Of a stretch of 64,000 nucleotides of DNA, positions 17,566 through 26,728 are shown in pieces; position 1 is the stretch's first letter; each line of letters opens with the position of its first letter. The position numbers were made by a program, and so were the translations under genes. The stretch spans positions 806,001-870,000 of the forward strand of contig NC_014136.1 in assembly GCF_000092505.1 (NCBI RefSeq), written 5' to 3'. The notes beneath the pieces are model-generated. The model was given only the letters and a program-made list of their open reading frames with translations. It did no database searches and was not told the DNA's origin. The stretch is from Leuconostoc kimchii IMSNU 11154. Its GTDB lineage: Bacteria; Bacillota; Bacilli; Lactobacillales; Lactobacillaceae.

Positions 17566-18990
17566 TTACTTTTTTGGCGGATGAAGAACTAAGCCATGTT
17601 CGGGCGTTCGGGCATTAATAACAATGTCTTCTATCTTAAAAATGTGTGTTAATTGATCTGGTGTAAAACAGGCTTTCTTTTCAGCAATTTGACGTAATGA
17701 TTTACCAGTACGAATAGATTCTTTAGCTAATTTTGCTGCTTCTTGGTAACCAATAATTGGTGTCATAGCGGTAGCAAAGCTCACAGACAAGTCAATATCT
17801 TGTGCTAATCGTGATTTGTTACTTGTAATACCATCAATGGCATTCAGCCGTAGGGTATTCATAGCAGTTGTGAGGTGTTCAATACCAGAAAAAAGTGAGC
17901 GGAAAATAATTGGTTCAAACGCGTTGAGTTCTAACTGACCAGCTTCAGCAGCAGCAGTGATTGTCGCATCAAAACCAAACATCTCAAAAGCAACTTGATT
18001 CACAACTTCTGGAATAACAGGGTTCACTTTGCCTGGCATAATTGATGATCCTGCTTGTTTTGCTGGTAAGTTAATTTCAAGCAAACCAGACCGTGGGCCA
18101 GAACTTAATAAACGTAAATCGTTGGCTATTTTTGATAAACTCATGGCCAATGTTTTTAAAGTCCCTGATAAGGCAACCAGACCATCAAGATTTTGTGTTG
18201 CATCGAATAAATCATGTGACTGTATCAAAGGTAATTTTGTAATACCAGCTAGATTTGGCACGATATGAACTTGATAGTGGTAACTCACATTGATGCCTGA
18301 ACCAATTGCTGAACCACCAAGATTGAGTGAGTATAAAGCTTCACGTGCCGTTTCAATGCGTATGCTGTCGCGCCGTAATGGTTTGAGCCAGGCGTGAAAA
18401 CTATTGCCTAGTGTTGTGGGCACAGCATCTTGTAATTGTGTCCGTCCCATTTTATACGTGGTAGAAAATACGTCTGCCTTATTTCCCAAGGCATCAACCA
18501 GCTCATTTAATTCCAACAATAAGGGATCAAGTAACCGTAACAGCGCAATTTTACCCGCACTGGGATAGGTATCATTGGTACTTTGTGCCATATTAACGTG
18601 ATCATTGGGATTGATATAATCATAATCGCCCAACGGACGGCCTGTCTGTTCTAGAGCAACATTCGCAATCACTTCATTAACATTCATATTAGTTGATGTG
18701 CCGGCACCACCTTGAATATCACTAATCGGAAACATACTGACATCAATTGGATTGTTTAAGAGTGTTTTTGTGGCACTGACGATGTGTTTTGCAATGGAAC
18801 GATCAAGATTACCAGATGTGGCATTTGTTTTAGCTGCTGCTTGTTTGATTTCGAGAAAGGCGCGAACTAATTCAGGATGTGTCGCCTGTGAAGAAATAGG
18901 AAAATTATTTAGCGCACGTTGGGTGTGAATACCATAGTAGGCAGTTTGAGGGATGTTGATTTGGCCGAGTGAATCGGATTCAGTGCGCAT
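17566..18990 (-). CDS. aspA: Aspartate ammonia-lyase (aspartase/fumarase superfamily)
   Basis: This 474-residue enzyme probably converts aspartate to fumarate and ammonia. The superfamily signature GSSIMPGKVNP (catalytic serine loop) is present, as are GGAGTSTNMNVNEVIANVALE and NPNDHVNMAQSTNDTYPS. These read closer to aspartase than to class II fumarase, but a fumarase role cannot be excluded from sequence alone. AAGGAG lies six bases before the ATG. A promoter (TTGGTC, 16 bases, TAAAAT) and an inverted repeat at 19083-19108 lie upstream. Confidence 0.85.
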   Translation of the reverse strand: MRTESDSLGQINIPQTAYYGIHTQRALNNFPISSQATHPELVRAFLEIKQAAAKTNATSGNLDRSIAKHIVSATKTLLNNPIDVSMFPISDIQGGAGTSTNMNVNEVIANVALEQTGRPLGDYDYINPNDHVNMAQSTNDTYPSAGKIALLRLLDPLLLELNELVDALGNKADVFSTTYKMGRTQLQDAVPTTLGNSFHAWLKPLRRDSIRIETAREALYSLNLGGSAIGSGINVSYHYQVHIVPNLAGITKLPLIQSHDLFDATQNLDGLVALSGTLKTLAMSLSKIANDLRLLSSGPRSGLLEINLPAKQAGSSIMPGKVNPVIPEVVNQVAFEMFGFDATITAAAEAGQLELNAFEPIIFRSLFSGIEHLTTAMNTLRLNAIDGITSNKSRLAQDIDLSVSFATAMTPIIGYQEAAKLAKESIRTGKSLRQIAEKKACFTPDQLTHIFKIEDIVINARTPEHGLVLHPPKK

Positions 18991-19082
18991 GTCGTACTCC
19001 TTATGAAATAGTATATCCTTATTTTATCTCTTGTTATAACTAGACCAATTAACTATGTTACTTATCTTGACATGCTTTAGTG

Positions 19083-19129
19083 ATTGATATAAAAGTTCTT
19101 ATATCAATAAAGGGCATACATTGATATAG
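19083..19129 (-). promoter_or_regulatory. Inverted repeat upstream of aspA, possible operator
   Basis: ATTGATATAA and TTATATCAAT form a perfect 10-bp dyad (19083-19108) around AAGTTC. A third partial copy, ATTGATATA, lies at 19120-19128. The block sits about 30 bases upstream of the aspA promoter. The binding protein is unknown. Confidence 0.45.
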
Positions 19130-19139
19130 TAAACCAAAT

Positions 19140-19171
19140 TAAAAACGTATATCTTGCGATACACGTTTTGG
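19140..19171 (-). terminator. Terminator of the GNAT-rpiA transcript
   Basis: Read on the minus strand, AAAACGTGTATC pairs with GATATACGTTTT (one base unpaired), followed by a T-run. Confidence 0.65.
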
Positions 19172-19173
19172 AC

Positions 19174-19857
19174 TTAATTAATATCTAATACCTGGACAGT
19201 ATGGTCATCCTCGCCGATCACCACACGATTAACAACATCAGTAAACAAGCCGTGCTCAACAACCCCAACCATTTTAATTAATTCATCTCCAAGTTCGCGA
19301 GGATTTTCAATGAGTGGTAAATGTAAATCAATCAAAAAATTTGCGGAATCAGTACGTACAGGGTTACCATTCTGATCTAAACGCCATGTCGGATGAAAGC
19401 CGTCAGCTTGAAAACGTTTAAAAAGTTGGTCTGAACCATAAGGAATCACCTCAACTGGTAAATATTGGTTTAGTTTAGGCACCCTTTTGGTTGCGTCAAC
19501 AACCCAAATGTTTTGTCGTGAATTGAAAGCGACAATTTTTTCCCAAAGTAAGGCGGCACCCCCACCTTTAATTGCGGAAAAATCATCGGCAATTTGGTCG
19601 GCACCGTCAATTGTTAAATCAATTTTATCAATATCGTCAACATTGTACATTGGAATGCCGAGTTGTGCAGCATTTCGACGTGTTTTTTCAGAAGTCGCCA
19701 CACCAACAATTTTTAAATTTTCTTTCGTTACTCGTTCGCCAAGTGCCTCAATGACATGAGCAATTGTTGATCCGGAACCAATACCGACAACCATATCATT
19801 TTGGACAAATTCGGCAGCGCGTCGGCCGGCAATAATTTTTTGTAACTCTTGACTCAT
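19174..19857 (-). CDS. rpiA: Ribose-5-phosphate isomerase A
   Basis: This 227-residue enzyme interconverts ribose 5-phosphate and ribulose 5-phosphate, feeding the phosphoketolase pathway and PRPP synthesis. RpiA landmarks are GIGSGST near the N-terminus, DGADQI (catalytic aspartates) and the lysine-bearing KGGGAAL. Its ATG overlaps the stop of the upstream GNAT gene as ATGA, so the two are translationally coupled. A terminator follows. Confidence 0.95.
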   Translation of the reverse strand: MSQELQKIIAGRRAAEFVQNDMVVGIGSGSTIAHVIEALGERVTKENLKIVGVATSEKTRRNAAQLGIPMYNVDDIDKIDLTIDGADQIADDFSAIKGGGAALLWEKIVAFNSRQNIWVVDATKRVPKLNQYLPVEVIPYGSDQLFKRFQADGFHPTWRLDQNGNPVRTDSANFLIDLHLPLIENPRELGDELIKMVGVVEHGLFTDVVNRVVIGEDDHTVQVLDIN

Positions 19858-20135
19858 GGTTTATACTCAATCTCCTGATATTTAGCGGGGTTTTGGGCAA
19901 ATGCCTTTTTTACATAAGGGCAAACTGCTTTGATTGTCATCTGATTGGCTTGTGCATCTTTGATGACGGTGTCAAGGAGTTGAGCGGCAATACCTTGACC
20001 GCGTAGAGAAGGATCGACACGTGTTGCGTTAATTGCATAAGTTTTGCCATCATTAATGGTCGTAAAAACAATTTCGGCTAGCGTCTTATCATTGTCTTGC
20101 AAAAAATAACGTCCTGGTTCATGTTGAAAGTCCAT
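19854..20135 (-). CDS. GNAT-type N-acetyltransferase, YjdJ/Gtn10-like small form
   Basis: This 93-residue compact acetyltransferase-like protein matches the small GNAT family (PF14542). The acetyl-CoA loop is RVDPSLRGQGIAAQLLD, followed by the short motif VCPYVKKAFAQNP typical of that family. The start at 20135 is chosen because TGGAGA lies six bases upstream. Earlier in-frame starts would lie before this SD. The substrate is unknown. It overlaps rpiA by four bases. Confidence 0.8.
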   Translation of the reverse strand: MDFQHEPGRYFLQDNDKTLAEIVFTTINDGKTYAINATRVDPSLRGQGIAAQLLDTVIKDAQANQMTIKAVCPYVKKAFAQNPAKYQEIEYKP

Positions 20136-20295
20136 AATTTTCTCCATTCTGTTGCTGTCGTGCAACTTTTTTAATGGTCGCTTTAATATCTTAATTGTAC
20201 CGCATAATCTCGTGCTTAGCGATTGATACGTGAAGTTATATCACGTCATGTCATCACATCACAAAATCCTTCTTAAAAATAATATGTTTTTACCG

Positions 20296-20301
20296 TATAA
20301 T
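20296..20301 (+). promoter_or_regulatory. -10 element of the dut-radA transcript
   Basis: TATAAT at 20296-20301 would place the RNA start near 20308, just before the TGGAGGA SD. The -35 is weak. A dyad ACGTGA/TCACGT lies upstream at 20229-20247. Confidence 0.5.
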
Positions 20302-20325
20302 AGGTAAAGAACACTTAACTATAAA

Positions 20326-20379
20326 TGGAGGAAACGTATGGCTTTATGCATAATTTGAGCCGTACTTTGATATAATATG
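20326..20379 (+). promoter_or_regulatory. SD-hairpin-start arrangement before dut, with minicistron
   Basis: TGGAGGA (20326-20332) lies 44 bases before ATG 20377. GTATGGCT (20336-20343) pairs with AGCCGTAC (20358-20365), eight pairs with one G-U, leaving 3 + 11 bases between SD and start when folded. The SD is also ideally placed (five bases) for ATG 20338, which opens MALCII and stops at TGA 20356-20358, 18 bases before dut. Dut has no other SD. Confidence 0.7.
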
Positions 20380-20916
20380 CGTGGATTTGAAGTTGTTTCA
20401 ACTAAAGCTCAGGATGGTCTGAACTTACCAAAACGTAGTACACAATCAGCCGCTGGATATGATTTTGAGGCTTCAGAAGATATTGTGATTCCCAGTGCGA
20501 CAAGTAATCCCTTTTTTAAGGGATTGAGTATTTTGTCATTAGGCAAATTAAAAGGGGTACGTGACAATACTGATTTACAAAACATGCTCAAGCCAGTGCT
20601 GATTCCAACAGGGATAAAGGCTTATATGGCAGAGGGTGAATATTTACAATTGGTATCAAGATCAAGTGGTCCGATTAAAAAGCGCATCATGATGCCTAAT
20701 GCTGTGGGCATTGTTGATGCCGATTACTATAATAATCCTTCAAACGAGGGCGAAATTTTCTTTCAATTTATTAACTTTGGTATGAAAGATGTGCATATTA
20801 AAAAGGGAGAGCGTATCGGGCAAGGTATTTTCTTACCTTACTTACTAGCTGATGGTGATGACAGTGTTACCAAAGCTTCACGTCAGGGTGGTTTTGGATC
20901 GACGGGTCAAAATTAA
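20377..20916 (+). CDS. dut: dUTP diphosphatase
   Basis: This trimeric dUTPase hydrolyses dUTP to dUMP and pyrophosphate. The conserved motifs appear in order: AAGYDFEASEDI (motif 1), SRSSGPIKKRIMMPNAVGIVDADY (motifs 2-3, with the catalytic aspartate), GERIGQGIF (motif 4) and the C-terminal arm RQGGFGSTG (motif 5). At 179 residues it is longer than the typical 145-150 because of an insertion at about residues 35-65. The start follows a hairpin-bridged SD. It overlaps the next gene by one base (TAATG). Confidence 0.93.
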   Translation: MRGFEVVSTKAQDGLNLPKRSTQSAAGYDFEASEDIVIPSATSNPFFKGLSILSLGKLKGVRDNTDLQNMLKPVLIPTGIKAYMAEGEYLQLVSRSSGPIKKRIMMPNAVGIVDADYYNNPSNEGEIFFQFINFGMKDVHIKKGERIGQGIFLPYLLADGDDSVTKASRQGGFGSTGQN

Positions 20917-21389
20917 TGGCTGACGAAGAAACAGACATTGTTTGGCGAGGCGATCAACATGATTTTAAGTTACGCGTCACAGGTATTTTTTTCAATGATA
21001 AGCACCAAGTGGCGGTGAATGTGAGCAAGGGCAACGAATTTTCAGCACTTCCAGGTGGCAAAATAAAATTTGATGAAACCAGTCAAGCTGCGATTGAACG
21101 CGAATTTGTTGAAGAGATGGGTATTCGTGTGAAAGCTAAGCGTTTGATTGCTATTACAGAAAATTTATTTGAATGGGATGGCAAGCGTACAAATGAAGTT
21201 AATTTTACTTGGCTTGTTGAGCAAATTGATCCAGCGACATTATTTGCTAAAGATGGTTGGGAACAAGAGGTGTCATGGCGAAATGTGACTGATTTATCAG
21301 ACTTTAAACCAGCGGCTTTACAGTCATTTATACGTGATTTACCATTGACACCAATTCATCTTATGAATCGAGATTTGGAGAGTAATTGA
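20916..21389 (+). CDS. NUDIX hydrolase
   Basis: This 157-residue protein has a clear NUDIX box, GGKIKFDETSQAAIEREFVEEMGI, at about residues 46-69. It should hydrolyse a nucleoside diphosphate linked to another moiety. The substrate is not evident, though its coupling to dut (TAATG overlap) suggests nucleotide clean-up. No SD is visible beyond the dut coding sequence, so translation probably relies on coupling. Confidence 0.85.
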   Translation: MADEETDIVWRGDQHDFKLRVTGIFFNDKHQVAVNVSKGNEFSALPGGKIKFDETSQAAIEREFVEEMGIRVKAKRLIAITENLFEWDGKRTNEVNFTWLVEQIDPATLFAKDGWEQEVSWRNVTDLSDFKPAALQSFIRDLPLTPIHLMNRDLESN

Positions 21390-21393
21390 TAAC

Positions 21394-22254
21394 ATGCAAC
21401 AAAAAATTGGGGTTTTAGCAGATGTACACGGTAATTTGACGGCATTAAAATCCGTTATTGCTGATGCCAAAGCAAATGGTGTAACAGAATTTTGGTCGTT
21501 AGGTGATATTGCGACCTATGGTCCTGGTACGGTGGCGAGTTATCGTCTTCTTAAGCAGGAAAATACGACCATTTTTTTGCAAGGTAACTGGGAATCTTCA
21601 TATTTTGAAGTTGAGACAGGTACGGATGTAAACTTTAATGATGCGTCGGATGTTGCTTTTCTTGATTGGATGGCCCAAGATTATAGTGATTTTACTAATG
21701 AAGAAATTGCGGCGATTAGACGGTTTCCGATGAAGTACCAAGTGCAACGGGCTGGTCTCACGATTGAACTCATGCACAATATGCCTAATAAAAATTATGG
21801 TAGTGATTTATCACCGGACGCACCACAAGCTAATTTTAACAATATATTCCAAGATATTGACGCTGATATGGCGATTTACGCGCATATTCATGCACAAATT
21901 ATGCGTTCGGATAATATTACATATGAACCGTACCGCATGCATCGGATCTTGAATACTGGTACAGTAGGTCAGTCCTATCAACTTACCAAAACGGGGATGG
22001 TGGCACAGTATTTATTGCTAACATTAGATGATGATATTGGCGTGACGAGTGCCGATTTTCGTCGCGTTAATTATGATACGGCCCAAGAAATTGCATTTGC
22101 CCGACAAGTCGATTGGCCATTTTACGAGGCGTATGTTCGTATGTTAGAAACGGGCCAATTCACACGTGATGCTGATAGTTTGGCAGCGGATAAGCGTTTT
22201 CCTGAATATCAGGCCCAAGCTAAAATATTTTATCAACAACTTAAAGGAGAATAA
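21394..22254 (+). CDS. Calcineurin-like metallophosphoesterase
   Basis: This 286-residue protein of the YfcE/ApaH-like superfamily has the metal ligands in LADVHGN (residues 7-13), [16 protein letters not shown] and [10 protein letters not shown]. Such enzymes are often general phosphodiesterases or dinucleoside polyphosphate hydrolases, and the substrate here is unknown. TGGAGAG precedes the ATG. Its TAA (22252-22254) abuts the unusual radA start. Confidence 0.8.
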   Translation: MQQKIGVLADVHGNLTALKSVIADAKANGVTEFWSLGDIATYGPGTVASYRLLKQENTTIFLQGNWESSYFEVETGTDVNFNDASDVAFLDWMAQDYSDFTNEEIAAIRRFPMKYQVQRAGLTIELMHNMPNKNYGSDLSPDAPQANFNNIFQDIDADMAIYAHIHAQIMRSDNITYEPYRMHRILNTGTVGQSYQLTKTGMVAQYLLLTLDDDIGVTSADFRRVNYDTAQEIAFARQVDWPFYEAYVRMLETGQFTRDADSLAADKRFPEYQAQAKIFYQQLKGE

Positions 22255-22256
22255 TT

Positions 22257-23624
22257 ATCGCTAAAGTTAAAACACAATTTATTTGTTCGAACTGTGGCTT
22301 CACATCAGCACGTTACCTTGGCCGGTGTTCAAATTGTGGTGAGTGGGGTACCTTTGTTGAAGAAAAAATTGCGCCTGAAGTTAATGATCGTAAAAGTCGT
22401 GTGAGCCTTGATGGACGCACGGCAAAAGTTGAGAAAATTAACGAGATTACTTCTGAAGAGACACCACGCGTGGCAACGAATCTGAAAGAACTTAATCGTG
22501 TTTTAGGTGGCGGTGTTGTTCCGGGATCCATGGTGTTGATTGGTGGTGATCCTGGTATTGGAAAATCAACGCTGTTGTTGCAGGTATCAGGACAATTGGC
22601 ACATGAGGGACGTGTTTTGTACGTTACTGGTGAAGAATCAGCCACACAAGTCAAGTTGCGAGCTGATCGTTTGGGTGTCGGAAACGATGAATTTTATTTG
22701 TATCCAGAAACTGATATGACGGCTATTAAAAAACAGATTGATGAATTACAACCTGATTTTGTCGTAATCGATTCCGTGCAAACGATGCAGGAGCCAGATG
22801 TCACATCTGCTATTGGATCAGTATCACAAATTCGTGAGGTGACGGCAGATCTTTTACAAATTGCTAAAACAAATAATATTTCTGTCTTTATTGTCGGACA
22901 TGTGACCAAAGATGGTGCGATTGCAGGGCCTAAAATTTTGGAACACATGGTTGATACGGTACTTTATTTTGAGGGCGATAGTAATTATAAATATCGTATC
23001 TTACGTGCGGTGAAAAATCGATTTGGCGCAACCAACGAATTGGGTATCTTTGAAATGCGTGATGGTGGCCTAATTGAAGTAGCGAACCCCTCTGAAATTT
23101 TCTTAGAGGAGCGGTTGGCTGGTGCAACTGGTTCAGCAATTGTTGTCGCACTTGAAGGCTCACGACCGATTTTGGTGGAGTTGCAAGCTTTGGTGACACC
23201 AACCGTATTTGGGAATGCACAACGAACGGCTTCGGGATTAGATCGTAATCGTGTCTCGTTGATTATGGCGGTGCTGGAAAAGCGCGCGAATTTGTTGTTA
23301 CAAAATCAAGATGCTTATTTAAAAGCAGCGGGCGGTGTTAAATTAGATGAACCAGCGATTGATTTAGCAATTGCTGTCGCGTTAGCTAGTTCATATCATG
23401 ACAAAGAATCACGTCCGAGCGATGTGTTTGTCGGCGAAATAGGGTTAACCGGTGAAGTACGAAGCGTTGCTGATATTGAGGGACGATTAAAAGAAGCGCG
23501 TAAACTCGGATTTAAGCGTGCTATTGTGCCTAAGAACAATTTAAATGGTGTCGAATTACCCGCAGGTATTCAAGTTGTTGGGGTGACAACCTTGAGTGAA
23601 GCTTTGAAATTGGCTTTGGAGTAG
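22257..23624 (+). CDS. radA: DNA repair protein RadA, with non-AUG start
   Basis: This RecA-like branch-migration ATPase acts in recombinational repair. From 22257 it gives 455 residues, the normal RadA length. It has the N-terminal zinc finger ([18 protein letters not shown]), Walker [11 protein letters not shown], the KNRFG motif, and the Lon-like C-terminal domain. No ATG, GTG or TTG precedes the zinc finger in frame. The codon at the expected initiator, before AKVKTQF, is ATC, six bases after AAAGGAGA. ATT at 22254 is the alternative. The first conventional start, GTG 22401, would remove the zinc finger. Sequencing error at one base remains possible. Confidence 0.9.
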   Translation: MAKVKTQFICSNCGFTSARYLGRCSNCGEWGTFVEEKIAPEVNDRKSRVSLDGRTAKVEKINEITSEETPRVATNLKELNRVLGGGVVPGSMVLIGGDPGIGKSTLLLQVSGQLAHEGRVLYVTGEESATQVKLRADRLGVGNDEFYLYPETDMTAIKKQIDELQPDFVVIDSVQTMQEPDVTSAIGSVSQIREVTADLLQIAKTNNISVFIVGHVTKDGAIAGPKILEHMVDTVLYFEGDSNYKYRILRAVKNRFGATNELGIFEMRDGGLIEVANPSEIFLEERLAGATGSAIVVALEGSRPILVELQALVTPTVFGNAQRTASGLDRNRVSLIMAVLEKRANLLLQNQDAYLKAAGGVKLDEPAIDLAIAVALASSYHDKESRPSDVFVGEIGLTGEVRSVADIEGRLKEARKLGFKRAIVPKNNLNGVELPAGIQVVGVTTLSEALKLALE

Positions 23625-23648
23625 AAGTTATAAAAATGGGGGAGACTA

Positions 23649-23987
23649 ATGGGTATAGAGATTTTATTTGATTTTGTGTTTTGGTTTTATAATTACGTTT
23701 CACGTGGGACAGCCTATAGTTTGAGATGGTGGTTTGGGTTACTTTTTTCGATCATACTTTTCATTTTAACGGTTGGCACCATGTGGCTACTCGTATTAAC
23801 AGTAACAGCGACAACACTGTTTGTTACGGGGAAAATTGCGTTATCTGTGCTACTATTAGTTGTTATGACAGGCATTGGGTTCGCCTTTTATCGCTGGGGG
23901 ATGCTATTATACCAATTGACTCAGCAAGAGGGTGAATCAGGTCGATTGGTTGCTAAACGAATCACCCAAGAAGATGGCATTGTTTAG
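23649..23987 (+). CDS. Small membrane protein of unknown function
   Basis: This 112-residue protein has two or three hydrophobic segments (about residues 26-50 and 55-85) and a charged C-terminus. GGGGGAGA lies just before the ATG, 24 bases after radA, so it is probably the last gene of the dut-radA transcript. A very strong hairpin follows it. I do not recognise a family. Confidence 0.6.
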   Translation: MGIEILFDFVFWFYNYVSRGTAYSLRWWFGLLFSIILFILTVGTMWLLVLTVTATTLFVTGKIALSVLLLVVMTGIGFAFYRWGMLLYQLTQQEGESGRLVAKRITQEDGIV

Positions 23988-24003
23988 TACGTGCTAAAAA
24001 TAA

Positions 24004-24052
24004 GATTCTACAAAAAGACTGCCATTTAATTTGGCAGTCTTTTTGTAGAATC
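24004..24052. terminator. Long perfect hairpin (21 bp), bidirectional terminator
   Basis: Bases 24004-24024 pair perfectly with 24032-24052 around TTTAATT. The inner part (AAAAAGACTGCCA with TGGCAGTCTTTTT) alone would be a good terminator in either direction. The outer GATTCTAC/GTAGAATC extends it well beyond need. Confidence 0.8.
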
Positions 24053-24133
24053 AAGCAGTTAAATGAATCACAGTTATAGAGTGTGATTTGAGTAAACGTT
24101 TTGCTTATTAAATGCTTGTCTCATACCCCTGAT

Positions 24134-24379
24134 TTAATTTGTCGTTAGTTTTTTAATTTTTTCAAATTTCGGATCATTCTTATATTGCATATAAAGTGTT
24201 TTTAAACTTTTTGTGCCTAATAATTCTGCACCAGCATCTTGCGCTGCACCTGATACACGTGTTCCTTGATTCTTGTAGGTAATGAGGTCATCATTGATTG
24301 TGAAGTAACCTTGTTTATATAGCATATTGTTAACCGTAAGGGTTCTTGAAAATATATGGGGAGACGTTCTGTAATTCAC
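24134..24379 (-). CDS. Small hypothetical ORF, possible gene remnant
   Basis: This 81-residue reading frame from a GTG has a poor upstream SD. A shorter form would start at the internal ATG before LYKQGYF. The sequence TINDDLITYKNQGTRVSGAAQDAGAELLGTKSLKTLYMQYKNDPKFEKIKKL is hydrophilic with sensible composition, but I recognise no family. No promoter is obvious. It may be the tail of a lost gene, in a 500-base stretch otherwise without genes between two hairpins. Confidence 0.3.
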   Translation of the reverse strand: MNYRTSPHIFSRTLTVNNMLYKQGYFTINDDLITYKNQGTRVSGAAQDAGAELLGTKSLKTLYMQYKNDPKFEKIKKLTTN

Positions 24380-24425
24380 TTACCGATTTGTATCGATGTT
24401 ATAAATATATGAAAAATAAGTTAAG

Positions 24426-24450
24426 TCATCATCAAATATGATGATTTTTT
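24426..24450 (+). terminator. Orphan plus-strand terminator
   Basis: TCATCAT and ATGATGA pair around CAAAT, followed directly by six Ts. No plus-strand gene lies between 24052 and here, so it may end an unannotated small RNA or be a relic. Confidence 0.5.
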
Positions 24451-24554
24451 GAAAAAGACTGCCCGATAGGGCAACATGAGTGCCTCATAGTACAATGATT
24501 CTTGTGACATAAGTTGATATATTAGACATATACCAATTTTAAGGAGAAACATTA

Positions 24555-26666
24555 ATGGGCAAGTTACTTGCAAAATTAGGAGCATGGATTGACGGTCATG
24601 CGAAAATAACAATATTGGGGTTCATTATAACAGTCATTATTTCTGTTGTTGCGGCATTAAGTATGGGAATTAACTTTGATAGTGCTGGTATGTCGATTCA
24701 AGGATCGCAATCAGAAAAAGCTAACAAGTTGATGGAAAAAGAATTTCCTAATACGAAGCAAGATGGTGGACAAATACAAATTGTTTTGCATTCTAGTAAT
24801 GGCGAAGCATTGACTACTGTTGATAATCAAAAAACCATGAATGATATGTTTCAAGATGTGAAAAAAAATAAACATGTCAAAATGGTTGTTGTGCCTCAAA
24901 TGCTACAAAGCTTTAGCAAAAATAACATGACAGCTACTGCAAGAGTAATTTACAAACAAAAAGGAGATAACGTTTCTTCTGAAACGGTAAAATCATTAGA
25001 AAAATCAATTAAAATGACACGTGCTAAAAGCATTCAAACTGAATTAACATCTCACGATGTGACGATTTCAGGTATGGATAATGGCGAGCAAGCGGAGATA
25101 TTTGGTCTAGCCATTGCGTTTATCATTCTCGCAATCACATTTGCATCATTAATTGTGGCAGGCATTCCAATTGTATCAGCTATTCTTGGACTGATTGCAG
25201 GTATGATGCTGGTGTTGATTTCAACAAACTTCTTATCTGTTGCAACTTTTTCAATGTCACTAGTTGGTATGATGGGGTTGGCTGTGGGGATTGATTATGC
25301 CTTATTCTTAATTTCCCGTTATCGTCAGGAATTACAAAACAAAAATAAAAAAGAGGCCTTGATGACAGCAATGTCAACCGCTGGAACGTCAGTTATTTTT
25401 GCAGGAGTTACGGTCATCGTGGCACTACTAGGCATGACAGTTCTTGGAATCGATATGTTATCTGTTATGGGAATTACGGCCGCCATGTCGATATTGACAG
25501 CCATTTTAACATCATTAACATTTGTTCCAGCTATGCTTGTGGTGTTGGGCGATCGTGTGACAGGAAAACGACCTAATCGCGCGCTCTACCTATTGAGTTC
25601 GTTGCGCATAAAAGGTGGTTGGGGTAAAGTAGTCACTAAGCATAAATTTGTCTTGACTGTTGTAACAGTCGCTATTTTGGCTGTTGCAGCAACACCTTTT
25701 GCTCATATTAATCTTGGATTACCTAACGATTCAGTTAAATCAGAAAAATTGACTGAAAGACGTGCCTATGATTTATTAACTGAAGGTTATGGGCAAGGTA
25801 GTCAGGCAACACTTGTTGTGTTAGCTAAAACTGATAGCCAACAAAAAATGAAAAAAGTTACCGAAAATATTAATGATTTAAATAACGTTGTATCAGTTTC
25901 ACCAGCATCGCCAAGTAAAGACAAAGATTATCAGATGATTACTATACAACCTGGAACAGATGCTAATGCAGTAAAAACTAAAAAGTTAGTCCAAAATATT
26001 CGTCATTTGCAACAGAAAGAGGATCTACCTGAGATATATGTCACTGGCGCAACAGCAATCAATATTGATATGTCGGATGCTTTGATGAAAGCTTTGCCTA
26101 AGTTTGCTATTCTAATTGTGCTATTTGCCTTTATCTTGCTAACTGTTGTCTTCAGGTCATTATTAATACCTGTTGTGGCAGTTGCTGGATTTATATTATC
26201 ATTAGGCGCAACCTTAGGGACAGTTGTATTTATTGTACAAGATGGCCATTTTATAGATTTCTTTGGTATACCGGCAAAAGGTGCAATTCTTAACTTCTTA
26301 CCCGTACTAGTAATTGGGATTATGTTTGGTCTGGCAATGGATTATGAAGTATTTTTGGTTAGTCGCATTCGCGAAGAATACATGAAATCACATAATCCTA
26401 AACAGGCAGTGATAGCAGGTATGAAAGATAGTGGCCCAGCAGTTGTCGCAGCGGCACTCATCATGATGGCTGTGTTCTCAGGATTTATATTTGCCAGCGA
26501 TGCCATTGTTAAGTCTATGGGTCTTGTATTAACATCAGGAATTTTGTTTGATGCACTACTTGTAAGACTCATTTTAGTACCTGCAACAATATCTCTATTT
26601 GGCGAAGCGAGTTGGTATCTACCAAAGTGGTTAGATAAAATATTGCCAAATGTTAAAATTGATTAA
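24555..26666 (+). CDS. MMPL/RND family transporter
   Basis: This 703-residue protein is built as two repeats, each with one N-terminal helix, an extracytoplasmic domain and a bundle of about five helices. MMPL signatures include GLAVGIDYALFLISRYRQE in the first half and FGLAMDYEVFLVSRIREEY in the second. Members move lipids, surfactants or drugs using the proton gradient. AAGGAGA precedes the ATG. The downstream two-component pair and the YhgE-like/TetR genes suggest a membrane-stress or export locus, but a shared role is an inference. Confidence 0.85.
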   Translation: MGKLLAKLGAWIDGHAKITILGFIITVIISVVAALSMGINFDSAGMSIQGSQSEKANKLMEKEFPNTKQDGGQIQIVLHSSNGEALTTVDNQKTMNDMFQDVKKNKHVKMVVVPQMLQSFSKNNMTATARVIYKQKGDNVSSETVKSLEKSIKMTRAKSIQTELTSHDVTISGMDNGEQAEIFGLAIAFIILAITFASLIVAGIPIVSAILGLIAGMMLVLISTNFLSVATFSMSLVGMMGLAVGIDYALFLISRYRQELQNKNKKEALMTAMSTAGTSVIFAGVTVIVALLGMTVLGIDMLSVMGITAAMSILTAILTSLTFVPAMLVVLGDRVTGKRPNRALYLLSSLRIKGGWGKVVTKHKFVLTVVTVAILAVAATPFAHINLGLPNDSVKSEKLTERRAYDLLTEGYGQGSQATLVVLAKTDSQQKMKKVTENINDLNNVVSVSPASPSKDKDYQMITIQPGTDANAVKTKKLVQNIRHLQQKEDLPEIYVTGATAINIDMSDALMKALPKFAILIVLFAFILLTVVFRSLLIPVVAVAGFILSLGATLGTVVFIVQDGHFIDFFGIPAKGAILNFLPVLVIGIMFGLAMDYEVFLVSRIREEYMKSHNPKQAVIAGMKDSGPAVVAAALIMMAVFSGFIFASDAIVKSMGLVLTSGILFDALLVRLILVPATISLFGEASWYLPKWLDKILPNVKID

Positions 26667-26669
26667 TTG

Positions 26670-26710
26670 AAAAAAATCTAAGCTATAATAAAATAAGCTT
26701 AGATTTTTTT
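26670..26710 (+). terminator. Terminator after the MMPL gene
   Basis: AAAAAATCTAAGCT and AGCTTAGATTTTTT pair around an 11-base AT-rich loop, followed by Ts. It lies only 18 bases before the kinase gene. Confidence 0.75.
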
Positions 26711-26728
26711 GCCACAGAGGAAATAAAT

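Noticed and set aside
22401..23624. radA starting at GTG 22401
   Set aside because: This would remove the conserved zinc finger encoded just upstream and has no SD, while a good SD stands before the ATC at 22257.
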